From positions 1 through 16,287 of the forward strand of contig JAEZJR010000059.1 in NCBI GenBank assembly GCA_023415725.1: a stretch of 16,287 nucleotides of DNA. The letters are read 5' to 3'. This DNA is from Acidobacteriota bacterium (GTDB taxonomy: Bacteria; Acidobacteriota; Blastocatellia; Pyrinomonadales; Pyrinomonadaceae). Below the pieces are notes generated by a model. It was not told the origin of the DNA. It saw only the letters and a list, made by a program, of their open reading frames with translations, and made no database searches. Numbering within the stretch: position 1 is the stretch's first letter; every line of letters begins with the position of its first letter. The position numbers and the translations under genes are program-made. This document shows positions 7,440 to 13,975 of this stretch, piece by piece.

Positions 7440-8693
7440 ATGAGCTATAACCAGATATCCGTACCGGCTCTGCTGGACTGGCTTTCCGAACTCGCACCGG
7501 TGGGAATATTGATCACCGACACGGACCTGCGCGTATTGTTCGCTAACAACTGGTTCGACAAATACCTCACGCCCCGGCAGGACGAAATTGTGGGCCGGCA
7601 TCTGAAGGAGATCGCCCCCGGGCTTGAACAACGCGGTTTTTTCCGGTTTTACGAAAACGCGCTTACGGGTGAGGCACGGGTGCTTTCCCATCGCTTCCAT
7701 CGGTACCTTTTTCCGATGGTTCCCCCGGTCAGGTCCGCGGGGGCATTCACCCGGATGCAGCAATCCGCAACTATATCGCCATGGCTTCACGAAGGCCGCG
7801 TCGTCGGGACGATCACCGTGATCGAGGATGTGACTGAACGGGTGGTTCGCGAGGACGAACTGGACCGAAAGGTGAAGGAGCGGGATGCACTCCTGTTGAG
7901 GGAGAAACTTGCCTGGAAACTTGCCGCGGAGAACGACAGGTTAAAAGACCACAACCGGATACTGCAGCAGGAAGGGGAAGAGATGGTCGAAGCGGGCCGA
8001 CTTCGCAACAGGTTCCTGCAACAGATCATCGTCTCGCAGGAAGAAGAGCGGAAGCGCGTCGCAAGGAACATTCACGATCATCTAGGGCAGGAACTCACGG
8101 CCCTCAGATTCGCTTTGTCCGCGCTGGAGACGGACCTGAAAGAAGGCCGTAAGCCGATCGAAAATCTCGACCGCTGCAAGGCGTTAGCGAGCGCGATCGA
8201 TTCTGAGGTCGGCTTTCTATCGAGCGAATTGAGGCCGACGGGGCTGGACGACCTCGGACTCGTCCAAACCCTGGAACATTTCATCGACGACTGGTCGCAC
8301 CACTTCAATACGAAAGCAGAGCTTCACAGCTCGGGAATGGAAGGGGTGGAATTGCCGTCCGCGGTCGCGATCAATGTTTACCGTATCGCGCAGGAAGCGC
8401 TGAACAATATCTCGAAGCACGCGGGGGCCACGATCGCGAATCTGCTTGTCGAGCATCAGGACGGTACGCTGACGCTGATAATCGAAGACAACGGGGTCGG
8501 GTTCGATCCCGCGAACCTTTCCGCCACGTCGAACGGGCACGGCCAAATGGGGTTGATCGGTATGCGCGAGAGAGCTGCTCTGGTTCAAGGCTCGCTGGAG
8601 ATCGAATCGCAGCCCCGCCGCGGCACGACCATTTTTGTTCGGGTCCCTCTCGAGTCCCTAGAGGCAAAACAAAACACCGCCAATAGAATCTGA
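7440..8693 (+). CDS. cytoplasmic PAS sensor histidine kinase, HisKA_3 (NarX/LiaS-like) family
   Basis: The protein is 417 residues with no membrane segment. A PAS domain occupies ~12-135 (PVGILITDTDLRVLFAN through GTITVIEDVTERV) and a charged coiled coil ~136-200. The HisKA_3 dimerisation helix is EEERKRVARNIHDHLGQELT with phospho-accepting His212. The GHKL ATPase follows, with N-box AQEALNNISKHA at ~318-329, DNGVGFD at 350-356 and a glycine motif ending QMGLIGMRERA. This family normally phosphorylates NarL-type regulators carrying an HTH domain, but none is in the window. The nearest receiver is the divergent CheY. The PAS resembles that of the PAS-HEAT protein in the opposite operon. The ATG at 7440 has no clear Shine-Dalgarno sequence. 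The gene ends 1 bp from the stop of the convergent dehydrogenase gene. Confidence 0.93.
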   Translation: MSYNQISVPALLDWLSELAPVGILITDTDLRVLFANNWFDKYLTPRQDEIVGRHLKEIAPGLEQRGFFRFYENALTGEARVLSHRFHRYLFPMVPPVRSAGAFTRMQQSATISPWLHEGRVVGTITVIEDVTERVVREDELDRKVKERDALLLREKLAWKLAAENDRLKDHNRILQQEGEEMVEAGRLRNRFLQQIIVSQEEERKRVARNIHDHLGQELTALRFALSALETDLKEGRKPIENLDRCKALASAIDSEVGFLSSELRPTGLDDLGLVQTLEHFIDDWSHHFNTKAELHSSGMEGVELPSAVAINVYRIAQEALNNISKHAGATIANLLVEHQDGTLTLIIEDNGVGFDPANLSATSNGHGQMGLIGMRERAALVQGSLEIESQPRRGTTIFVRVPLESLEAKQNTANRI

Positions 8694-8694
8694 A

Positions 8695-9462
8695 TCATTT
8701 CCCGGCGGCCCAACCGCCGTCGATCTCAAGCGCGGTGCCGGTTACGAAGGCGGCTTCGTCGCTGGCGAGGTAAAGCACCGCCGCGGCGATCTCTTCGGGG
8801 CGGCCCATCCGCCCGACCGCCTGGGTCGCTGCCATCTCTTCGTAAGCTTTTTTGGGATCAGGGTACTCGGCGAGACGGCTTTTTACGAAGTCGGTCTCGA
8901 CACGGCCGGGACAGACGGCGTTAGCTCGGATCCCGTCGAGGGCATGATCGAGAGCGATGCACTTCGTGAAGCCGACAACGGCGAATTTCGTCATGCAGTA
9001 AGCGATGCGATCGCGGATGGCGACGATGCCGCCGATCGAGGCGAGATTCACGATCGCCCCGCTTTTCCTTTCGATCATTGAGGGGATGAACGCCTTCGTG
9101 AGGTCGAACATGCCGCGGACGTTTACGGCGTAGAGGCGATCGAGGTCTTCGGATTCAGTGGTGAGGATCGTACCGACGTGCCCGACGCCGGCGTTGTTGA
9201 CCAGAATGTCGAGATTGCCGCATTTCGAAAGAACACGGGCGGCGACGGTCCTGCAAGCCTCACGGCTGGCAACATCCAGGTGAACGAATTCCGCCTCACC
9301 GTCGCCGGTTCGAAGCGTTTCCGCAACGGCCTCTCCCGCTTCCACGTTTATGTCCACTACGAAAGTGTAAGCCCCGGCTCGCGCGAGGGCGTGAGCGATC
9401 GCCTCGCCGATGCCGGACGCCGCACCGGTCACGAATGCCGTTTTTCCTGAGAGATCAAACAT
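8695..9462 (-). CDS. short-chain dehydrogenase/reductase, probable 2-keto-3-deoxy-sugar-acid (L-fuconate-type) dehydrogenase
   Basis: The protein is 255 residues, a classical SDR. The nucleotide-binding motif TGAASGIG is at 12-19, and Asp37 at the end of the second strand favours NAD over NADP. NNAG is at 89-92, and the catalytic residues are Asn114, Ser142, Tyr155 and Lys159 (YCMTK). The segment VCPGRVETDFVKSRLAEYPD and the ending TGTALEIDGGWAAGK resemble the branch containing 2-keto-3-deoxy-L-fuconate dehydrogenases and DHRS6-like enzymes. Its start overlaps the stop of the FAH-family hydrolase gene by 8 bp, so the two are surely co-translated. In the 2,4-diketo route this enzyme would oxidise C4 of a 2-keto-3-deoxy acid to give the substrate of that hydrolase. 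The family call is firm; the substrate is inferred from the neighbours. Confidence 0.88.
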   Translation of the reverse strand: MFDLSGKTAFVTGAASGIGEAIAHALARAGAYTFVVDINVEAGEAVAETLRTGDGEAEFVHLDVASREACRTVAARVLSKCGNLDILVNNAGVGHVGTILTTESEDLDRLYAVNVRGMFDLTKAFIPSMIERKSGAIVNLASIGGIVAIRDRIAYCMTKFAVVGFTKCIALDHALDGIRANAVCPGRVETDFVKSRLAEYPDPKKAYEEMAATQAVGRMGRPEEIAAAVLYLASDEAAFVTGTALEIDGGWAAGK

Positions 9463-10348
9463 CCTTCACCGCCGGGTTGATCAAAACACCAAGGCCCTCT
9501 ATCTCCACCTCGCACACGTCACCGTCCTTCAGGAAGACCGGCGGCTTGCGAGCGAACCCGACGCCGGGCGGCGTTCCGGTCGCGATGATGTCGCCGGGTT
9601 CGAGCGTTATCGAACGGGACAGGTACTCGACCAGTTCCGGGATCCTGAAGATCAGTTGGTTCGTGTTGGAATCCTGCATCGTCTCGCCGTTGAGGCGGAA
9701 CTGGATCCGCAGGTTGTGCGGATCCGGGATCTCATCCTTCGTCGCTACGTATTCGCCGAACGGGGCGAACGTGTCGCACGATTTACCCCGCTGCCACTGC
9801 CCGTCGGCGAACTGCATGTCGCGAGCGGAGACGTCGTTGAAATTCGTGTAGCCGAAGACGTAGTCCATCGCGTCTTCAAGCTTGATGTTCTTCGCTCGGC
9901 GACCGATCACCACAGCAAGTTCGGCTTCGAAATCGACCTGCTCGCTGCCGACGGGGAGGAGGATGGGATCTTCGGACGCGGCGACGCACGTGTCGAACTT
10001 CGAGAAGATGAGCGGGGCTTTAGGCACTTCGGCCCCGCTTTCAAGCACGTGGTCCATGTAATTAAGGCCGATGCAGATGATCTTACCGGGCCGCGGGATA
10101 GGGGCTTGCACCTTCACGTCGGCGAGATCGACGGTTGGCAATACACCGCTCTCGACGGCCTCACGAGCGGGCGTGATGAAGTCGGTCGAGAGGTCGTAGC
10201 ACTTCAGGATCTCCTGGGCGGTCAGCCCCATCGGCAGGACCGATGGCGTTAAGTCCGCGATCGTGTCCTCATCGATCATCGCCCCGATGTGGTAACCGAC
10301 GAGTCCGTGGGCCGGGACGGAGGGTTGTCGAAAAACTATCAACTTCAT
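9455..10348 (-). CDS. fumarylacetoacetate hydrolase (FAH) family protein, probable 2,4-diketo-3-deoxy sugar-acid hydrolase
   Basis: The protein is 297 residues. An N-terminal lid region (~1-80) precedes the FAH fold: KIICIGLNYMDHVLESG at ~89-105, metal-binding VDFEAELAVVIGR with Glu141 and Glu143, and then GYTNFNDVSARDMQ with Asp172. GKSCDTFAPFG at 188-198 and ATGTPPGVGF near the C-terminus complete the pattern. Family members hydrolyse C-C bonds in 2,4-diketo acids or are isomerases/decarboxylases of related compounds. In the bacterial L-fucose and L-rhamnose pathways the hydrolase releases pyruvate plus lactate-type products. The gene starts 9 bp after the secreted propeller protein gene and its stop overlaps the SDR start by 8 bp, pairing the two steps. 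Specific substrate is inferred. Confidence 0.88.
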   Translation of the reverse strand: MKLIVFRQPSVPAHGLVGYHIGAMIDEDTIADLTPSVLPMGLTAQEILKCYDLSTDFITPAREAVESGVLPTVDLADVKVQAPIPRPGKIICIGLNYMDHVLESGAEVPKAPLIFSKFDTCVAASEDPILLPVGSEQVDFEAELAVVIGRRAKNIKLEDAMDYVFGYTNFNDVSARDMQFADGQWQRGKSCDTFAPFGEYVATKDEIPDPHNLRIQFRLNGETMQDSNTNQLIFRIPELVEYLSRSITLEPGDIIATGTPPGVGFARKPPVFLKDGDVCEVEIEGLGVLINPAVKDV

Positions 10349-10357
10349 AACTGATCT

Positions 10358-11677
10358 CTATTTGAGCCCCTCGATGGGCACCCACACAAATCTCGGCCGA
10401 TAGAAATCAGCATATATCGAATCGCCGGGTGCCGCGCCGAACGGCAAATTACTGTTGTAAGAAACGAGGATCCTGCCGTTCTCGATGAACTGCGGGTGCA
10501 TGTGCGGGTTATAGACGCTGAGCCCGGTCTTTAGTGATTCTGACCCGACCATGCCAGGGAGTTTCGTCATCCCGGCGGTGGGCGTGCTGTAAAAATGATG
10601 TTTGGTTACGAAAGGGCCCTGCGGTTCGCACGCGGAATAAAGATAAAGATCCTTCCAGTCCTTATAACCGACGGAGGTGTCGAACGTGACCATCACGAAC
10701 GTCGGCTTGCCGTTAACGTTGAGTCGGCGGATGGTGAGCTCGTCGCTGATGCTGTCTTTTTCGGGGATTATCGACTTTCGTTTGTTCAGGTCCTTCGAGA
10801 ACGCCTTGCCGTCCCAGGCCGTCCAATTGCGGAGGTCCGCGACCGCGTCGAGGCCCTTCGATGCATCGACCTTGGCGATGTAAAGCTTCTTGTATTTGTT
10901 GGCCTCTGCCAGGATCGACTTAGATTCGCCTTTGATCTCACCCTCGTTGCGCATCCCGTAGATGTAAAGGTCCTTACCCGCGTCATCGAGCCAAAGGGAA
11001 ATGCCCCAAATCGCTTCGTCCGACTTATTCTTGAGCTCGACGATCTTCTCGAGTTCAAGCGTGTCAGCGTTCATCTGGGCGATCGCCTGACCCCTGTATT
11101 TGATCCAGAAGGGCTTATCGAACGGGCGGCCGACGCTCCATTCGTTCAGGAAGATCCAGATCTTCTTCTTGCCGTTCACGTCCATCAGGATCGGGTCGCC
11201 GAGCCAGTACATGTCGTTGGGACCGGCATTGAGCGGCTTGAAAAAGGCTGTCGAGTAACCGTTCTTATCTTTCTCGCCGGTGAGCGTTCGCAGGTACCGG
11301 CCGTCCTTCGAGCGAACGACGATGCTGTTGTAAACGTAATGAGCGTGTTCTGGAGCGGTGCCGCAAAACGGCGGGAGGCAGTTGGGCTTACGCATACGGA
11401 GCCCGTTCTCGTTCGTGTAAACCGAGCCGTCTCCCGGTTTCGCCGGGTCTTCAGCGATGAAGGAATCGGAGAAGAAGAACGCCGAGTCGCCGTTAGGGAG
11501 TTGGACCGAGACGGTCGTGTCCGCACCGGTCCATCCGGGCCCGTTTCGGGTGAAAAACTCGTTCCAGTTGGTCGCGGGTTCAGCCTTGCCAACAGAGATA
11601 TCGCACTGCGGGAGGGCCGTCGACGCTAGGGCGAATATAGCCGCCATCGACAGCAAGCAATTTCTTAGGTACTTCAT
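10358..11677 (-). CDS. secreted DUF4185/DUF5005-like (five-bladed beta-propeller-type) protein
   Basis: About 439 residues from the ATG at 11677, which opens directly into a Sec signal peptide (MKYLRNCLLSMAAIFALAST, then ALPQ before the mature part). A longer reading from TTG at 11692 would overlap the dehydratase stop by 4 bp and add five residues. I prefer the ATG, which has a weak GAAAG upstream. The mature protein starts with WTGADTTVSVQLPNGDSAFF and FSDSF, has MYWLGDPILMDVNGKKKIWI in the middle and ends near YNPHMHPQFIENGRILVSYN. These blade-like motifs recall DUF4185/DUF5005 propellers that accompany carbohydrate-active enzymes. I cannot assign a reaction. It may be a glycan-binding or glycosidase-like partner of the other exported proteins. 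A secreted protein between cytosolic pathway genes is unusual but the spacing shows one operon. Confidence 0.8.
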   Translation of the reverse strand: MKYLRNCLLSMAAIFALASTALPQCDISVGKAEPATNWNEFFTRNGPGWTGADTTVSVQLPNGDSAFFFSDSFIAEDPAKPGDGSVYTNENGLRMRKPNCLPPFCGTAPEHAHYVYNSIVVRSKDGRYLRTLTGEKDKNGYSTAFFKPLNAGPNDMYWLGDPILMDVNGKKKIWIFLNEWSVGRPFDKPFWIKYRGQAIAQMNADTLELEKIVELKNKSDEAIWGISLWLDDAGKDLYIYGMRNEGEIKGESKSILAEANKYKKLYIAKVDASKGLDAVADLRNWTAWDGKAFSKDLNKRKSIIPEKDSISDELTIRRLNVNGKPTFVMVTFDTSVGYKDWKDLYLYSACEPQGPFVTKHHFYSTPTAGMTKLPGMVGSESLKTGLSVYNPHMHPQFIENGRILVSYNSNLPFGAAPGDSIYADFYRPRFVWVPIEGLK

Positions 11678-11688
11678 GGTAGCTTTCG

Positions 11689-12948
11689 TCAATACGGGAT
11701 CGAGGGCCTTCGATCGTCATTCGGGTCCGCCCATCGATTGTTCGGAACTGTGGGCGTCCAGCCCGGCCTGAGCGGGTCCTGGTCGTACGGGTAACCGCCA
11801 AGGCGTTTATAGAGTTCCGAGTATTCGTTTAGTTTATCGCGATCGAGCGTCACACCGAGGCCCGGGCCATCCGGGACGCGGATCTTCCCGCCCTCGTACT
11901 TCATCAAACCGCCCTCAATGATGTCATCGGTGAGATGGTGGTAATGGGCGTCCGCGGCATAAGCGAGATTAGGGATGACCGCACCGAGGTGCAGCATTGT
12001 CGCGAGCTGGACGCCGAGTTCGCCGGATGAGTGGACGGCAATGCCGAGCTGGAATGTTTCGCAAACCCCGGCGGCCTTCACGCATTGGCGGATACCGCCC
12101 CAGAATGTCGTATCGAGCAGGATCACATCTACGGCGGTGTCGAGCACGTTGGCGGCGAGCTGTTCGAAATTGACGACGACCGTGTTGGTCGCGAGCGGCA
12201 TGCGAACCTTTTCGCGTGTGCGGCGCATGCCGTGCAGGCCGAAGACGGGATCCTCAAGATAATCGTTATTGATGTCCTCGATCTGCTGTCCGAACCATAT
12301 CGCCTGTTCCGTCGACCATGCGGCGTTCGGGTCGAAGCGGAAGCTGTCGCCCTCCATCGGGCCGCTGCCGAGTTCCTCCGCGACGGCGCGGTAGCATTTT
12401 AATTCGTAAACCGGATCGAACACGCCGCCCTTGAGTTTGTGGGCGAAGAAACCGTGCTTTGCTCGAAGATCTTTTGCGTGAGCGACGAGCTGGTCGACGG
12501 TCCGCACCTCGCCTTCACCAGTCTTCGGGTTCGGGTAACGGAAGAACAGGTAAGAGGCGAACGGGATCTCGTCCTGCAGTTTGCCGCCGAGGACATCGTA
12601 AACGGGCACGCCCCATTTCTTGCCGATGATGTCGAGGCACGCGAACTCCAGCGCGGCGAGGATCTGCGTGCGGTTGTTGTAGAGCGAGGCGGTCGGATTC
12701 GCGATCTTGAACCGCATCTCCTCGAGACGGGCAGGATCGTGCCCGACGAGGTAGCTCTTCATCGCGCGGAAAACCGCCTCGGCCGATTCGCCGCCGCCGC
12801 CCATTTCCCCTAACCCGGTGATACCTTCGTCCGTCTCCACCTCGACGATAGTCCGCACGAACCGCCCCCAATGGCACCCGGCCGCGTGCCGCAGCGGGGC
12901 TTCGAGAGGGACCGTGACCGTTGTCGCTTTAATATCTGTGATCTTCAT
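11689..12948 (-). CDS. enolase-superfamily sugar-acid dehydratase, glucarate-dehydratase-like
   Basis: The protein is 419 residues. The capping domain covers ~1-125 and the barrel ~126-375. The active site follows the glucarate dehydratase subgroup: KLK at 171-173 (Lys171/Lys173), metal ligands Asp206 (RFDPNAAW), Glu232 (LEDP) and Asn255 (LATN), and the base dyad Asp279 (LLDTTFWGG) with His306 (VHSSGELG). Asn as third metal ligand separates it from mandelate racemase/fuconate dehydratase types, which use Glu. Such enzymes abstract the alpha proton of an aldonic or aldaric acid and eliminate water to give a 2-keto-3-deoxy product. A tail of ~35 residues rich in Pro, Asp, Arg and Trp (WTPTVPNNRWADPNDDRRP) follows the barrel. 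The stop precedes the next ATG by 11 bp. The subgroup is well supported; whether the substrate is glucarate or another acid is open. Confidence 0.88.
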   Translation of the reverse strand: MKITDIKATTVTVPLEAPLRHAAGCHWGRFVRTIVEVETDEGITGLGEMGGGGESAEAVFRAMKSYLVGHDPARLEEMRFKIANPTASLYNNRTQILAALEFACLDIIGKKWGVPVYDVLGGKLQDEIPFASYLFFRYPNPKTGEGEVRTVDQLVAHAKDLRAKHGFFAHKLKGGVFDPVYELKCYRAVAEELGSGPMEGDSFRFDPNAAWSTEQAIWFGQQIEDINNDYLEDPVFGLHGMRRTREKVRMPLATNTVVVNFEQLAANVLDTAVDVILLDTTFWGGIRQCVKAAGVCETFQLGIAVHSSGELGVQLATMLHLGAVIPNLAYAADAHYHHLTDDIIEGGLMKYEGGKIRVPDGPGLGVTLDRDKLNEYSELYKRLGGYPYDQDPLRPGWTPTVPNNRWADPNDDRRPSIPY

Positions 12949-12966
12949 GCTTTTAGATCAAGTTAA

Positions 12967-13010
12967 TTCAACAGCTGTCAGCTGATAGCTATTAGCTGAC
13001 AGCTGCTGAA
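12967..13010. repeat. 17-bp near-perfect palindrome between hydrolase and dehydratase genes
   Basis: TTCAACAGCTGTCAGCT (12967-12983) and AGCTGACAGCTGCTGAA (12994-13010) are complementary at 16 of 17 positions around a 10-base loop that itself contains TAGCTA. It fills most of the gap between two co-directional genes. No T-run follows in either direction, so it is not a typical intrinsic terminator. It might stabilise or process the mRNA, or be a dispersed palindromic repeat of the AGCTGTCAGCTGATAGCT type. Confidence 0.7.
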
Positions 13011-13013
13011 AAA

Positions 13014-13895
13014 CTACTGCACTTTATTGTCCTTTAAGAATTTCCAGATCTCATCGAACGCCGTGACGTAATCCGCCTGTGCAAACATTCCGTGGCCGCC
13101 GCCTTTGACGGTGACGAGTTTGTTCGGGATGTTCGCTTTGCCCAGAGCATCGTGCAGGCGCGTGGCGTGAGCGTAGGGGACGACGTCGTCCTTGTCGCCG
13201 TGGATGGTGATCACTGGTGGAAGCCCGGCGCGTACGTATGTGAGCGGCGAAACGCTCTTCGCAACATCCACGGCGTTCGGCATCGAGCCCATCCACATGA
13301 CGGCGTAGTTCTTCAGGTTCGGGCCTTGTATCAGATCGTTCACGTCAGAGATACCGTACCAGTTGACCACGGCGGCGACCTTGAGGTCTTCGTCGCCGTA
13401 GCAGCGGTTATCGATCGGCGTTCCTTTCGGCAGCATCGCGGTGATGAGCGAGAGATGCCCGCCGGCAGAATGGCCCGTGAGCACGATCTTTGAAGTGTCG
13501 AACTTCCACTGCGCGGCGTTGCGGAAGATCCACCGAAGTGCACAACGCGTGTCCTCTACCGCACCGGGAGCAAGCGAATTGCCCGCCATGCGGTACTCCA
13601 CGTTCACAACGCGCCATCCTTTTTCGAGATAGGGAAGGAATTGATAGACCGCACCTTCCTTCGAGCCGAAGATCCATCCGCCGCCGTGGATGTAAACGAG
13701 CGTCGGCGTGGGGTTCGGATTATCACGCGGGTACCAGATGTCGAGCTTTAGCGGGGTATTGTTCGCGCCGGCGTAAACGACATCAGGCTGCATCCAGTAT
13801 CGGTCGGCGATCTGGAGCAGGGAAGGCGTCGTCGCCTGCGAAAAAGCGGAAGCAGCCGTAAATACGATAAGGCTGATGATCAGGAGCACTTTCAT
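13014..13895 (-). CDS. secreted alpha/beta hydrolase (esterase; BD-FAE/HSL-like)
   Basis: The protein is 293 residues. An N-terminal Sec signal peptide (MKVLLIISLIVFTAASAFSQ) ends near residue 20, so it is exported. The fold markers are the oxyanion motif IHGGGW at 69-74, the nucleophile elbow GHSAGG with Ser143, the acid in HGDKDDVVP (probably Asp236) and His268 in GGGHGM, giving a complete triad. These features match carbohydrate esterase-like hydrolases that remove acetyl or feruloyl groups from plant polysaccharides, but the family also includes lipases and peptidases. It lies between the exported glycosidase-like gene and the sugar-acid dehydratase, which favours a role in polysaccharide breakdown. 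No Shine-Dalgarno sequence is evident before its ATG. The substrate is inferred. Confidence 0.86.
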   Translation of the reverse strand: MKVLLIISLIVFTAASAFSQATTPSLLQIADRYWMQPDVVYAGANNTPLKLDIWYPRDNPNPTPTLVYIHGGGWIFGSKEGAVYQFLPYLEKGWRVVNVEYRMAGNSLAPGAVEDTRCALRWIFRNAAQWKFDTSKIVLTGHSAGGHLSLITAMLPKGTPIDNRCYGDEDLKVAAVVNWYGISDVNDLIQGPNLKNYAVMWMGSMPNAVDVAKSVSPLTYVRAGLPPVITIHGDKDDVVPYAHATRLHDALGKANIPNKLVTVKGGGHGMFAQADYVTAFDEIWKFLKDNKVQ

Positions 13896-13904
13896 AATGA
13901 TTTA

Positions 13905-13963
13905 GCCACGAATCTCACGAATAGCACGAATAGATCATTTGTGTAATTCGTGCTATTCGTGGC
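13905..13963. repeat. intergenic CACGAAT-type degenerate repeat with 15-bp inverted arms
   Basis: The left side reads GCCACGAAT-CTC-ACGAATAGCACGAAT (13905-13931), three spaced copies of an ACGAAT word. The right arm ATTCGTGCTATTCGT (13946-13960) is a perfect complement of 13917-13931, and the final GGC echoes the leading GCC. The spacer is 14 bases. Sequences built of CACGAAT words, often ending in GCCACGAAT, are as I recall common in gaps of many environmental bacterial genomes. No T-run follows on the minus strand, so terminator function is doubtful. Confidence 0.7.
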
Positions 13964-13975
13964 AGTCCACTTTTA

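Noticed and set aside
9410..10252. 280-codon plus-strand open frame
   Set aside because: It is antisense to the FAH hydrolase, whose metal-binding motifs are clear. The translation has no recognisable fold.
10595..11629. 344-codon plus-strand open frame
   Set aside because: It lies wholly opposite the secreted propeller-like gene. The translation is Arg/Val/Asp-rich without motifs, as expected for a shadow in GC-rich DNA.
11689..12948. L-fuconate or L-rhamnonate dehydratase by name
   Set aside because: The neighbours fit such a pathway, but Asn255 as third metal ligand and the LATN/HSSGELG pattern match the glucarate dehydratase subgroup, so I did not transfer the fuconate name.
12967..13010. 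Intrinsic terminator
   Set aside because: The stem is strong but AT-poor flanks without a U-run follow on either strand, and the next gene continues in the same direction after a short gap.
13905..13963. CRISPR array or attachment site
   Set aside because: There are only three degenerate short words with one inverted arm. No regular spacers, cas genes, integrase or tRNA are present.
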